Shown: piece by piece, positions 7,895 to 17,262 of the stretch
Position numbering within the stretch: position 1 is the stretch's first letter
Layout of the letters: each line of letters opens with the position of its first letter
Source: Microbacterium sp. SS28
GTDB lineage: Bacteria > Actinomycetota > Actinomycetes > Actinomycetales > Microbacteriaceae
Reading direction: 5' to 3'
Length of the DNA stretch: 43,959 bases
Assembly (NCBI RefSeq): GCF_022761035.1
Contig: NZ_JAKWJP010000011.1
Coordinates: forward strand, 1 to 43,959
The notes under the pieces: generated by a model
What the model was told of the DNA's origin: nothing
The model's database searches: none
What the model saw: the letters and a program-made list of their open reading frames with translations, nothing else
Program-made: the position numbers and the translations under genes

Positions 7895-8992
7895 TCAGGC
7901 GTCGACGATGACCGCGAGATCCGAACGCGTGAGCCGGATCCACGGCCCCGCGGAGTCGATTACGACGCCCGTGAGCTCGGGGTCGGAGCGCAGCGCCTTG
8001 CCGAGCTGCTCCCCCGTCATGGGCGCAGGACGGTCACCCCGACCGAGGGCGACGACCTCGAGCGGGTGCGAGAAGAGCTCGATGAACCGCTCGCCGCTCG
8101 TCGTGCGCGACTCCGCGATGCCGAGCCGGTCGGAGTCCTCGACGCGGCTCACGGCGACCCAGAACGGGACGTGCGTGAGTGCCTCCGAGACCGCGGCCGC
8201 GGTCGCGGGTGTGCGCTCGCCCGCGAGGAGGGTCTTGATGCTCGACGCGGGGTCGATGCCCTCGAGCATCTTCTCGAGCATCTCGCGGCGCAGGACGGCG
8301 GTCGCGGGCGAAGATGCGGGGTCGATGAGCATGCCCGCGTGCGGGCTCGCGAGGACGTAGCGGATGACGGCGGCGGACGACTGCCCCATCGCCGACGTGT
8401 CGGTGTCGCCGTCCGCGCGGACGCTCGCGGCGAGGGCACCCCCGGTGCTGTAGGCGACGACGAACGTCTCTTCGCCGAGCTTCACGACCGCGAGCGGCGG
8501 CTGCGCGCCCTGCGAGAGGAGCGACCGGGCATCGCCCTTGACCCGCAGGATCAGCTGCCCCTGCAGCAGCTGACGCGCGACCTCCACGATCTGCGGCGGC
8601 GTCGGCCGGGCGGGGAGCTTCGACAGTGCGTCGGCGAGCAGCACGTTGTCGCGCAGCCCCGGCAGCGTCTCGGTGACGGGGGGCGCCGTCTCGTTCGCGA
8701 CGCGCTGCGGCGCGACCGGTGCGGCGGGCCGCACGGGCGGAGCGGGCGGGGTGGCACCCATTCCGCGGTAGGACGAGACCGAGATGCCGACGGATGCCGC
8801 AGCCGCAGCATCCGTCGCCGCAGCATCCGTCGCCGCATCTTCCTCGTCCGCCGCCGCCGCGACCGCGTCGGGCGCGGGCGTCGGCTCGACGTCCGCGACG
8901 GCGTCCGGTGAGGCGGGAGCGGGAGTCTCCGTGGGCTCGGAAGACTCGACGGGATCGGAGGACTGCTTGCTTCGGCGCGAGAACAGGGCCAT
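7895..8992 (-). CDS. SseB-like protein with Ala/Pro-rich N-terminus
   Basis: A 365-residue cytoplasmic protein. Residues about 10-125 are low-complexity Ala/Pro/Asp-rich and probably unstructured. The rest resembles the SseB family: LADALSKLPARPTPPQIVEVARQLL, then a strand-rich domain, and a C-terminal SseB-like part with WVAVSRVED and FSHPLEVVALGRG. The family's biochemical role is poorly defined, so no activity is claimed. The ATG at 8992 is preceded by TAGGCT with 6 bases between, which supports leaderless expression. It lies downstream of pcrA with 116 bases between and could also be reached by pcrA read-through. SseB assignment is by pattern only. Confidence 0.6.
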   Translation of the reverse strand: MALFSRRSKQSSDPVESSEPTETPAPASPDAVADVEPTPAPDAVAAAADEEDAATDAAATDAAAAASVGISVSSYRGMGATPPAPPVRPAAPVAPQRVANETAPPVTETLPGLRDNVLLADALSKLPARPTPPQIVEVARQLLQGQLILRVKGDARSLLSQGAQPPLAVVKLGEETFVVAYSTGGALAASVRADGDTDTSAMGQSSAAVIRYVLASPHAGMLIDPASSPATAVLRREMLEKMLEGIDPASSIKTLLAGERTPATAAAVSEALTHVPFWVAVSRVEDSDRLGIAESRTTSGERFIELFSHPLEVVALGRGDRPAPMTGEQLGKALRSDPELTGVVIDSAGPWIRLTRSDLAVIVDA

Positions 8993-9108
8993 CAGACGAG
9001 CCTAACCCGCGCTCGCGGCGCACACCTGGACGTCTGCCGAAGCCGCGGACGCGCGCACCACGCCCGGCGGCACACCGCGCGATGCGGGCCGATCGAGCCT
9101 GCGCCGCG

Positions 9109-11586
9109 CTAGAGCTTCTCGATCGGGGCGATCTTGACGAGCAGCTTCTTCGCGCCGACCTTCTCGAAGCGCACGTGCGCGACGCGCTTGGCGCCCTCGC
9201 CCGTGATCGCGTCGATGCGACCCTCGCCGAAGTCCTCGTGGCGGATGCGATCGCCCGGGGCGAGCTCCATGTCGCCGTTGTCGCGCACCTTCGCGGGGAT
9301 GCGGTTGGCGAAGCGATCGATCGATGTCGACTTCGGCACGAGGTCGCCGCCGTAGCGGCTCGCGCTCGATCCCGAACCGGAGCCGCCGAATCCGCCCCCG
9401 GGGCGCCGCGCGTTGAGAGCGCGCGACTGCGTGCCGCCGCGCGAGTTGACGTCGCCGGGCGACTGGCGCCAGTCGACGAGCTCGGCCGGGATCTCCTGCA
9501 GGAAGCGGCTCGGCATCGCGACGGTGACCTCGCCGAACTGGGCGCGCGTCATCGCGAGGGTGAAGTAGAGCCGCTTCCGCGCACGGGTCACCCCGACGTA
9601 GAAAAGTCGCCGCTCCTCCTGCGGACCGCCCGGCTCGCCCGCCGAGATGCGGTGCGGGATGAGGTCCTCCTCGACACCCGTGACGAACACGGCGTCGTAT
9701 TCGAGGCCCTTCGCGGTGTGCAGCGTCATGAGCGAGACCGACCCCGAGGCATCTTCGAGGTCGTCGGCGTCCGAGACGAGCGCGACCTCCGTGAGGAAGT
9801 CGATGACGGTGCCTTCGGGGTTGTTGCGCGCGAACTCGCGGGCGACGGCGACGAGCTCGTCGAGGTTCTCGAGCCGCGCTTCGTCCTGCGGGTCGCGGCT
9901 CGCGCGCAGCGCGTCGAGGTAGCCCGTCTTCTGCAGCAGCAGCTGCAGCCCCTCGGCGACGGCCGTGGGTGGCGCGAGCTCACCCGACGCGGGAAGCATG
10001 TGAGCGGAGGCCTCGGCCAGCACCGCGTCGAGCTGCGCGATGCCCGCCTGGATCTTGGGCCCGACGCCGAGCGCCGATGCGTTCGCGAGCGCGTCGCGGA
10101 ACGTGATGCCCTCGTCGGCGGCGTAGCGCGCGATCGCCGTCTCGGTCACGTCGCCGATGCCGCGCCGAGGCTTGTTCAGGATGCGGCGCACCGCCATCTC
10201 GTCGGCGGGGTTCGCGACAGCGACGAGGTACGCGAGGGCGTCCTTGATCTCGGCGCGCTCGTAGAACTTCGTGCCGCCCATGATCTTGTAGGGCACGGCC
10301 GAGCGGATGAAGATCTCTTCCAGCGCGCGGGACTGCGAGTTCGTGCGGTAGAAGACGGCCATCGACGAGTAGTCGATGCCCGCGCGGCGCAGCCGCTCGG
10401 TCTCGTCGGCGACGAACTGCGCCTCGTCGTGCTGCGAGTAGCCCGTGAAGCCGACGATCTTCTCGCCCGCACCGACGTCGGTCCAGAGCTTCTTGTCCTT
10501 GCGGTCGAAGTTGTTGCTGATGACGGCGTTGGCGGCGCTCAGGATGTTCTGCGTCGAGCGGTAGTTCTGCTCGAGGAGCACGACCTTCGCCCCCGGATAG
10601 TCGCGCTCGAACTCCGTGATGTTGCGGATGTCGGCGCCGCGGAACGCATAGATCGACTGGTCGGAGTCGCCGACGACCGTGAGCGACGCGGGTTCGGGCG
10701 CATCCGCCGCCGGCGCGTCGAAGATCATCATGCCGGAATCGGCATACGACTCGCCCTCGGGCTCGGAGAGGGGCCGCGTGAGCTCGTGGATGAGCGCGTA
10801 CTGCGCGTGGTTGGTGTCCTGGTACTCGTCGACGAGGATGTGCCGGAACCGGCGCCGGTACACGTCGGCGACGTGCGGGAAGGCGCGGAACAGGTACACC
10901 GTCTGCCCGATGAGGTCGTCGAAGTCGAACGCGTTGGCCTTCTGCAGGGCGCGCTGGTAGTCGGCGAACAGGTCGACGAAGATGCGCTCGGCAGGGTCGT
11001 TCATATTGGCCTGCCGCGCGTAGGACTCGGCATCCGCCAGCTCGTTCTTGAGCTTGGAGATCTTGCCTTGCACCGCCGCCGGGGTGAGCCCGAAAGCGTC
11101 GGCCTCGTGCTCTTTGACGAGCCGCTTGATGAGGGCGCGCGAGTCGCCCGAGTCGTAGATCGTGAAGGCCTTGGTGAACCCGAACTGCTGCGCCTCGCGG
11201 CGCAGGATGCGCACGCACGCCGAGTGGAACGTCGAGATCCACATCCCCTGCGCCGCGCTCGATCCGACGAGGTGCTGCACGCGCTCGCGCATCTCGCCCG
11301 CGGCCTTGTTCGTGAAGGTGATCGCCAGGATCTGGCTCGGCCACGCCTCGCGGTTCCACAGCAGCGACGCGATGCGGCGCGTCAGGACGCTCGTCTTGCC
11401 CGACCCTGCGCCCGCGACGATGAGCAGCGCGGGCCCGCGATAGGTCACGGCGTCGCGCTGGGGCCCGTTGAGACCGGTCAGCAGCTCGGCGTCGGGGCGG
11501 GAACCCTCAGACTGCGGGCCGGCGTGCGAGCCGACGATGAGAGGGACGGATGCCGCGCGCTGCGCGGCCGCGGAGGCGTCGGTCAT
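9109..11586 (-). CDS. pcrA: ATP-dependent 3'-5' DNA helicase PcrA/UvrD1
   Basis: An 825-residue superfamily 1A helicase. It unwinds DNA in nucleotide excision repair and removes recombinase filaments. The Q motif is LNGPQRDAV at 39-47, Walker A is AGAGSGKT at 58-65, followed by ITFTNKAAGEMRERV (Ia), VDEYQDTNHAQY (II), VVGDSDQSIYAFRGA (III), LEQNYRST (IV), TLHTAKGLEYDAVFV (V) and FYVGVTRAR (VI). The C-terminus ends with the PcrA/UvrD Tudor-like segment LAPGDRIRHEDFGEGRI that in relatives contacts RNA polymerase. Order and length match actinobacterial UvrD1. TAGACT lies 9 bases before the ATG at 11586. It is divergent from the yccF-like gene. Confidence 0.95.
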   Translation of the reverse strand: MTDASAAAQRAASVPLIVGSHAGPQSEGSRPDAELLTGLNGPQRDAVTYRGPALLIVAGAGSGKTSVLTRRIASLLWNREAWPSQILAITFTNKAAGEMRERVQHLVGSSAAQGMWISTFHSACVRILRREAQQFGFTKAFTIYDSGDSRALIKRLVKEHEADAFGLTPAAVQGKISKLKNELADAESYARQANMNDPAERIFVDLFADYQRALQKANAFDFDDLIGQTVYLFRAFPHVADVYRRRFRHILVDEYQDTNHAQYALIHELTRPLSEPEGESYADSGMMIFDAPAADAPEPASLTVVGDSDQSIYAFRGADIRNITEFERDYPGAKVVLLEQNYRSTQNILSAANAVISNNFDRKDKKLWTDVGAGEKIVGFTGYSQHDEAQFVADETERLRRAGIDYSSMAVFYRTNSQSRALEEIFIRSAVPYKIMGGTKFYERAEIKDALAYLVAVANPADEMAVRRILNKPRRGIGDVTETAIARYAADEGITFRDALANASALGVGPKIQAGIAQLDAVLAEASAHMLPASGELAPPTAVAEGLQLLLQKTGYLDALRASRDPQDEARLENLDELVAVAREFARNNPEGTVIDFLTEVALVSDADDLEDASGSVSLMTLHTAKGLEYDAVFVTGVEEDLIPHRISAGEPGGPQEERRLFYVGVTRARKRLYFTLAMTRAQFGEVTVAMPSRFLQEIPAELVDWRQSPGDVNSRGGTQSRALNARRPGGGFGGSGSGSSASRYGGDLVPKSTSIDRFANRIPAKVRDNGDMELAPGDRIRHEDFGEGRIDAITGEGAKRVAHVRFEKVGAKKLLVKIAPIEKL

Positions 11587-11676
11587 GGCGCTTCAAGTCT
11601 AGGCGCGCGCACGGACACCCACCCGTGGCGGACGAGGAAGGGGCTCCGATCAGGCGGGGCCTGATTGGATGGGTGC

Positions 11677-12090
11677 GTGCGCACCCTGCTGAACATCATC
11701 TGGCTCGTGCTGTCGGGCTTCTGGCTGTTCCTCGCCTACGTCGCCGCGGGCATCCTGCTGTGCATCCTCATCATCACGATCCCGTGGGGCATCGCGTCGT
11801 TCCGCATCGCCGGCTACGCGCTGTGGCCGTTCGGGCGCCAGATCGTCGCAAAGCAGAACTCGGGCGTGTGGTCGTTCCTCGGCAACGTCGTGTGGGTCAT
11901 CCTCGCGGGCTGGTGGCTCGCGCTCGCCCACATCGCGTCGGGCATCCTGCTGTGCATCACGATCATCGGCATCCCGCTCGGCATCGCCGACTTCAAGATG
12001 GTGCCGATCTCGCTCATGCCGCTCGGCAAGGACATCGTCTCGACGCGCGGCGGCAGCTTCGACCAGGCGCTGGCGCAGCGCGGCGTCTGA
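11677..12090 (+). CDS. YccF domain membrane protein
   Basis: A 137-residue membrane protein with two copies of the YccF domain. The repeats are visible: LVLSGFWLFLAYVAAGILLCILIITIPWGIASF and later WVILAGWWLALAHIASGILLCITIIGIPLGIADF, each a hydrophobic hairpin ending in a Pro-Gly-Ile turn. Function in the family is unknown. I choose GTG at 11677 (protein begins MRTLLNIIWLV as in relatives) over the TTG four codons upstream; TTGGAT lies exactly 6 bases before this GTG, fitting a leaderless -10 as seen elsewhere in this window. It shares a 90-base promoter region with divergent pcrA. Confidence 0.85.
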   Translation: MRTLLNIIWLVLSGFWLFLAYVAAGILLCILIITIPWGIASFRIAGYALWPFGRQIVAKQNSGVWSFLGNVVWVILAGWWLALAHIASGILLCITIIGIPLGIADFKMVPISLMPLGKDIVSTRGGSFDQALAQRGV

Positions 12091-12112
12091 CCCGGCGCCC
12101 GCCCGGATCCCG

Positions 12113-13255
12113 TCAGGGCGTCCAGTCGCGTCCGAACCAGCGGCGGATGCGGGATGCCCCGAACTCGCGCTTGTGTTCCGCGAGCTCGCGCGACGGCCCC
12201 TGCAGCGTGCCGTTCGGGCGGCCCTCGAAGAACGCGACCTCGACGATCCCGACCTCGTCTCCCCCGAACTCGATGTAGCAGATGCCCCGCCCGTCGTACG
12301 CGGCATCGGCGCCCTCACCGCGGATGCGGGATGCGATCCGCCGCGCCGCCGTCGCACCCTGCCGCTCGGCGAAGACGCCGGCTCGGGGTGTGCCCACGGC
12401 GGCGCAGTCGCCGACCGCGAACACTCCCGGCCACGGCGTCTCGAGCGTTGCGGCGTCGACGGGCACCCACCCTTCGACCGTGAGCCCCGACTCGACGAGC
12501 ACGGCGGGCGCCCGATGCACGGGCACGCCGAGGTAGAGGTCGAACGGGAGCGCCGTGCCGTCGCCGAGACGCGCGACCCGCGCGGCGGCGTCGAGCGACC
12601 GCACACCCGTGTCGGAGTGCCACGCGATGTCGCGCTCCTCGAACGTCGCGAGGAGCGCGGACGAGGCATCCGGTGCCGGCGGAATGGGTCGCGGGAACGG
12701 CATGACGAGCGAAACGGACGAGCGGTCCCGGATGCCGCGTGCCCGCAGCATCTCGTCGACGAGCAGCGCCGTCTCACTCGGCGCGGGCGGGCACTTGAAC
12801 GGGCCCGCCGTGATGCCGATCACGACGTCACCGCCCTCGAAGCGGGCGAGCTCGTCGCGCAGCGCGAAGGCGCCCGCCTCGCTGTAGAACTCGTGCCCCA
12901 CCTCGGCGAGGCCGTGTGTGCGCGGAATGTCGTAGTCGGCGCCGAGGGCGATCACGAGGTGGTCGCCCGCGAACTCCCCCTCGGTCGTCGCGACGCGCAG
13001 CGCGGCCGCGTCGATCGCCGTGATCTCGGCCTGAACGAACCGCACGCCGGAACGAACGGCATCCGCGTACGGATGGAACACGGCCTCGGCCGTCGTCCGT
13101 CCGAACATGACGTCGAGCTTCGAGAACCCGAACACGAACCCCGCGGTCTTGTCGATCAGCGTGATCTCGACGTCTCCCCCGAGCTCGTCGAGCAGCGTGC
13201 TCGTCAGCTCGAGCCCGCCGAATCCGGCACCGAGCACGACGACGTGCGACGGCAT
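12113..13255 (-). CDS. FAD-dependent oxidoreductase, sulfide:quinone reductase-like
   Basis: A 380-residue two-dinucleotide-binding-domain flavoprotein. The N-terminal FAD motif is VVLGAGFGGLE (GxGxxG at 9-14). The middle contains GPFKCPPAPSE, a segment typical of the SQR/FCC group, with an internal acidic and Pro-rich stretch. The second FAD motif is WPGVFAVGDCAAVG near residue 290. It probably passes electrons from a reduced sulfur species or NAD(P)H to membrane quinone, but the cysteine pair of true SQR was not verified, so the substrate is open. The start at 13255 has GGAGG 7 bases upstream. It lies 18 bases behind ppk2 on the same strand and is probably co-transcribed with it. Confidence 0.75.
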   Translation of the reverse strand: MPSHVVVLGAGFGGLELTSTLLDELGGDVEITLIDKTAGFVFGFSKLDVMFGRTTAEAVFHPYADAVRSGVRFVQAEITAIDAAALRVATTEGEFAGDHLVIALGADYDIPRTHGLAEVGHEFYSEAGAFALRDELARFEGGDVVIGITAGPFKCPPAPSETALLVDEMLRARGIRDRSSVSLVMPFPRPIPPAPDASSALLATFEERDIAWHSDTGVRSLDAAARVARLGDGTALPFDLYLGVPVHRAPAVLVESGLTVEGWVPVDAATLETPWPGVFAVGDCAAVGTPRAGVFAERQGATAARRIASRIRGEGADAAYDGRGICYIEFGGDEVGIVEVAFFEGRPNGTLQGPSRELAEHKREFGASRIRRWFGRDWTP

Positions 13256-13273
13256 CCCTCAGCCCTCCGCGGA

Positions 13274-14071
13274 TCAGAACTGCGTCGGGACGTATCGGTA
13301 CGGGTAGTTCGGCTCGACGTAGTCGCCGGGCAGCTGGCGCGCGGGGAGCACGGGGTCCTCGTGCGGCACCTCCTCGTAGGGGATCTGCGAGAGCAGGTGC
13401 GCGATGATGTTGAGCCGCGCCTTCTCCTTGTCGTCCGAGATCGCGACGTGCCACGGCGCCGTGGGGGTGTCGGTCGCGGCGAACATCTCGTCGCGCGCCC
13501 GCGAGTAGTCGTACCAGCGGTTGTACGACTTGAGGTCCATCGGCGAGAGCTTCCACGTCTTGCGGCCGTCGTGGATGCGGTCCTCGAGGCGCCGCGTCTG
13601 CTCCTCGGGGCTCACTTCGAGCCAGTACTTGAGCAGGATGATGCCGGAGTCGACCATGGCCTGCTCGACGAAGGGCGTCTGCTGGAGGAACTTGCGCGCC
13701 GTCTCGTCGTCCGTGAAGCCCATGACCCGCTCGACGCCGGCGCGGTTGTACCAGCTGCGGTCGAAGATGACGACCTCGCCCGCGGCGGGCAGGAGCGGGA
13801 TGTACCGCTGGATGTACATCTGGCTCTGCTCGCGCTCGGTCGGCGCCGAGAGCGCCTGCACGCGGAACACCCGCGGGCTCACGCGCTCAGTGATCGCCTT
13901 GATGACGCCGCCCTTGCCGGCCCCGTCGCGGCCTTCGAAGACGATGCAGACCTTGAGGCCGGCGTGCTTGACCCACTCCTGCAGCTTGACGAGCTCGATG
14001 TGCAGCTTCTTGAGCTCTTTCGCGTACTGCTTGGCGGACAGCTCGCCGTCGGCCTTGGACTTCTTCGACAT
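13274..14071 (-). CDS. ppk2: Polyphosphate kinase 2 (PPK2)
   Basis: A 265-residue PPK2-family kinase, which transfers phosphate between polyphosphate and nucleoside phosphates. Walker A is EGRDGAGKGG at 46-55, Walker B is VIFDRSWYNRAGVERVMGF beginning at 101, and the lid and C-terminal parts contain LKYWLEVSPEEQTRRLEDR and the family stretch DLKSYNRWYDYSRARDEMF. Length and motifs match the single-domain class I enzymes, which often phosphorylate nucleoside diphosphates; class assignment is inferred. The ATG at 14071 (MSKKSKADGE) has GGGAG 8 bases upstream. The following SQR-like gene starts 18 bases downstream. Confidence 0.92.
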   Translation of the reverse strand: MSKKSKADGELSAKQYAKELKKLHIELVKLQEWVKHAGLKVCIVFEGRDGAGKGGVIKAITERVSPRVFRVQALSAPTEREQSQMYIQRYIPLLPAAGEVVIFDRSWYNRAGVERVMGFTDDETARKFLQQTPFVEQAMVDSGIILLKYWLEVSPEEQTRRLEDRIHDGRKTWKLSPMDLKSYNRWYDYSRARDEMFAATDTPTAPWHVAISDDKEKARLNIIAHLLSQIPYEEVPHEDPVLPARQLPGDYVEPNYPYRYVPTQF

Positions 14072-14123
14072 CTGCGTCTCCCGTGGTCACCCCGTGCGGC
14101 GAGGGCGCGCACGTGGCGTCAGC

Positions 14124-17100
14124 CTAGCCCCGAGCGGGTTCGGGATCACGCGCCCAGGCCGCGTCGGCGGCCTGGCCGCGCCACGGAAGGGTGAGGAGCA
14201 CTCCGACCACGAGCAGGACGGCGCCGAAGGCCGCCGCCCACCACGCCGTGTCGGCCGGGATCTCGAGATACGTCGTGAGTCCGAGGATGCGGGCGAGCCC
14301 CCACGGGAGCAGCCCCATCTGGTCGTTCCACGCCGAGAGCACGGGCTCGAGGCCGATGATCGCGACGACGGTCGCCGGGATCGCGAGGGCCGCTCCGATG
14401 GCGGTCAGCATGACACCCGTCGCGCGGCGACGGCCCAGCTGCGTCGAGAGCGCCCAGCCGGCCGCCACGAACACCCACACGAAGAGCGCGAACGCGATGG
14501 TGATGTAGACCGCACGCCGGGTCGGATCGGTCCAGAACGCGAACCAGTAGCCACCGGGACCCGAGAACGACAGCGCCGCGAGCGCGACGATGCAGCGGAG
14601 CACGACGGCTCCGCCGACCGCGGCGATGACGGGGAGCGGCGAACGGCGGCGCAGGAAGAGGTCCACCGTGACGACGAACAGGATCCACGCGCCGAGGACG
14701 ACCGCGAGATGCACCCACGAGAGGAACGACGTCTGCACGGCCCGCGTCGCGACGAGGAGTGCGCCCGGCACGATGATGAGCAGCCAGCGGTCGAGCGGCA
14801 GCATGCCGAGGATCGACTCCCGCGCCCGCCACGGGCGCGTCGAGGCGACCCACGTGCTGCGCGCCGCGGCGGCGCCGGGGCGACGGACCAGGCGCGTGCG
14901 CGTCGCGATCATGCCGATCACGAGCCACGCGATCGCGAGGACGAGGAGGATGCGGGCGACCCACGCCATCGCCTCGTCGCGGTCGGAGCGCTGCACCGCG
15001 AGCTGCGCCGCCGTGAGGTTCCATGCCGGGTGGTCGAGGTCGCCCGTGTAGGTCTCGAGGTGGGTGTCGGCGAGTGCCGTGAAGTCGTTCCGCGCCTGCT
15101 CCCACGCGGCGCGGGCTGCGGGGTCGAGGGTGTCGTGCCAGCGCATGTCCTGCAGGAACATCGCGCGGTACGACGCCAGAAGGCGCAGCACGTCGGCCTG
15201 GTAGTCCAGCGCGGCGACGAAGTCCTCGCGCATCGCGGGGTCGCGCCAGGACGCGGCATCCGTCCCCGCCACTGTGTCGCGCATGTCCTCGGCCGTGGCG
15301 ACCGCTGCGTGGCCCGCGGCGATCGTCTCGTCGACGCGGTCGCCCGTGACGTCGTAGATGAGGCCGAGCGTCGCGGAGTCCCCCGTGAGGATGTCCCACT
15401 CGAAGATCCACATCTGGGGCGGCGGCTCGAGGCCCAGCGCGAAGGTGCGCACCTCGGCGAACGGCTCGATGTAGAGGCCCTGCGCGATCGCCTCGCGCGA
15501 GTGGGTCATGGCGTCGGCGATCGCTTCGACGGTCGCGGGGTCGTCAGAGAACCACTCCTTCGCCCAGTCCACCGTGACCTGGCCGATGTCGGTCTGCGGG
15601 TCGCGCGCGAGCGCGGCGGCGGCCTGCGTGTTGAGCTCGTAGAGCTGCCAGAAGCCCGTCTTGAGGTAGAGCGACATGGGGCCGGCGCGCCACGGGCCGC
15701 CGTCCTGCGTCCAGGTCCAGATGCCCTCGATGTGGGGGTTCTCGGAGAGGAGGGTCTGCAGCGCCCACTGGTACTCGGCGCCGAGGTCGTTGGGGAACGA
15801 GCCGAACGCCTCGAACTCTCGGCGGCTCTGCAACTCGACGATCCGCCGCTGGTCGCCCACAGCGAGGGTGTCGTTGAGCGGGAGCCAGCTGTAGAAGTCG
15901 CCGAGCGTGTACTTCGTCGACACGATCAGCGCGGGCGAATCGAGCCCGTCGAGCACGGCGTGATACGACTCGGCGTCGGTGTGCATGTCGCCGACGTCGC
16001 CGATGCCGACGCTCCACGTGCGGAAGATCACTTCGCGAGCGGATGCCTCGGCCTGCGCCGAATACGTCTCGAGCATCGTGCGCACGGCCTCGACGGTGCG
16101 CACGGCGATCTCGGAGTAGTAGTCCCAACCCGGCTCCTGGTAGACGTTGCCGCCCTCGCCGATGCGGATGAGGATGCCCGACAGAGCCGGCTCGGCGGCG
16201 TAAAGCTCATCGAGCGCCGCCGTGTAGACCTGCCACAGCTCGGGGTTCTCGGTGTCGAGTCCGCCGAACTCGCGGTCGAAGTAGGAGGCCAGCTCGGGGG
16301 TGAGCGTCGGCATGTCGGTGCGCAGGAAGATCTTGACGCCGAGCTCGGCCGCGCGGTCCCAGAACGGCCCGAACGCCTCGCGCAGCGCGAGGGCGCGCGC
16401 GACGTGCGGGTCGCCCTCGGGGTAGACGCCCGGCACCTGCTCGAAGGTCGCGAACTCGATGAAGCCCGGCCACGAGACGGCGTTGTACCCGTTCGCGACG
16501 GAGTGCGCGAGGAACGTCTCCCAGTCCTCGTACGCCGCGGCGAGCGCGTCCTGGTCGATGTAGGGCGGGTCGGCGAGGTAGACGTCCTCGAAGGCGCGCG
16601 AGACGTGGGAGTAGTCGGTGCCGTCCTCCCACTGCGACGGATCGGGGTCGACGCCGACGGCGCCGAGGTCGACCATGCGGAACGGGAGCGCGGATGCGGC
16701 GTGCTCGCCGATGAGCGCCTCGACCGGCGACCCGACGCGGACGGAGTCGGCGATGTCGTAGACGCCGCGCGCCGCGCCGGCCTCGCTCGCCGCATCGATG
16801 CGCAGCGCGGTCGGGTTTCCGCTCATCGTGTACGAGTCGCCGGTTCCCGAGCCCTGGACCACGACGGTGAGGGATGCCTCGCCCTGCGTCTCGACGCCGG
16901 CGGCGGCATCCGTCAGCTCATCGAGAGCCGCGGCGACCTGAGGACTGTCTGGAGCGTCGACGGACGTGAACGCGGGGGCGAAGACGGGTCCCGAGATCGC
17001 GGGGACGACGGCGTCGGCCGGCGTCATCTGGGTGGATGGTTCGGTGCGGATCCCGATCGCGTCACCCACCACGACCCCCACGCCGAGACCGAGGGCGAGG

Positions 17101-17153
17101 AGGACGATGGCGGTGACGACGGCGAGGATGCCACGTCGTCGCGCCGTTGACAT
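14124..17153 (-). CDS. Large membrane protein with GH67-like ectodomain
   Basis: A 1009-residue protein I do not recognise as a named family. One hydrophobic helix at about 9-31 follows STARRRG; residues about 35-725 are soluble and should lie outside; seven or eight hydrophobic segments fill about 730-995. The ectodomain resembles GH67/GH20-type glycosidases: a small N-terminal domain with ALRIDAASEAGAARGVYDIAD, then a barrel-like region with VANGYNAVSWPGFIEF, LGVKIFLRTDMPTL, ILIRIGEGG, EVIFRTWSVG, LIVSTKYT and IEGIWTWTQDGGP. Catalytic acids cannot be assigned with confidence. I use ATG at 17153 because a charged start then precedes the helix and TAGGCT lies 7 bases upstream. It stands alone between ppk2 and the exporter genes. 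Surface polysaccharide processing is a guess. Confidence 0.6.
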   Translation of the reverse strand: MSTARRRGILAVVTAIVLLALGLGVGVVVGDAIGIRTEPSTQMTPADAVVPAISGPVFAPAFTSVDAPDSPQVAAALDELTDAAAGVETQGEASLTVVVQGSGTGDSYTMSGNPTALRIDAASEAGAARGVYDIADSVRVGSPVEALIGEHAASALPFRMVDLGAVGVDPDPSQWEDGTDYSHVSRAFEDVYLADPPYIDQDALAAAYEDWETFLAHSVANGYNAVSWPGFIEFATFEQVPGVYPEGDPHVARALALREAFGPFWDRAAELGVKIFLRTDMPTLTPELASYFDREFGGLDTENPELWQVYTAALDELYAAEPALSGILIRIGEGGNVYQEPGWDYYSEIAVRTVEAVRTMLETYSAQAEASAREVIFRTWSVGIGDVGDMHTDAESYHAVLDGLDSPALIVSTKYTLGDFYSWLPLNDTLAVGDQRRIVELQSRREFEAFGSFPNDLGAEYQWALQTLLSENPHIEGIWTWTQDGGPWRAGPMSLYLKTGFWQLYELNTQAAAALARDPQTDIGQVTVDWAKEWFSDDPATVEAIADAMTHSREAIAQGLYIEPFAEVRTFALGLEPPPQMWIFEWDILTGDSATLGLIYDVTGDRVDETIAAGHAAVATAEDMRDTVAGTDAASWRDPAMREDFVAALDYQADVLRLLASYRAMFLQDMRWHDTLDPAARAAWEQARNDFTALADTHLETYTGDLDHPAWNLTAAQLAVQRSDRDEAMAWVARILLVLAIAWLVIGMIATRTRLVRRPGAAAARSTWVASTRPWRARESILGMLPLDRWLLIIVPGALLVATRAVQTSFLSWVHLAVVLGAWILFVVTVDLFLRRRSPLPVIAAVGGAVVLRCIVALAALSFSGPGGYWFAFWTDPTRRAVYITIAFALFVWVFVAAGWALSTQLGRRRATGVMLTAIGAALAIPATVVAIIGLEPVLSAWNDQMGLLPWGLARILGLTTYLEIPADTAWWAAAFGAVLLVVGVLLTLPWRGQAADAAWARDPEPARG

Positions 17154-17262
17154 GGGGAGAAGCCTATGGGGGTGCAACCTGGGCATCTGCCCGGGCGACG
17201 GGCCGCGCCCGGGGCGAGGCGGGAATCGTTATGGTTCCGATGCCCGCCCCACCCGACCGCCG

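Noticed and set aside
13521..17150. 1209-codon plus-strand open frame opposite ppk2 and the GH67-like gene
   Set aside because: Antisense shadow with Arg/Asp/Glu/Gly-rich composition; the minus-strand genes have clear domains.
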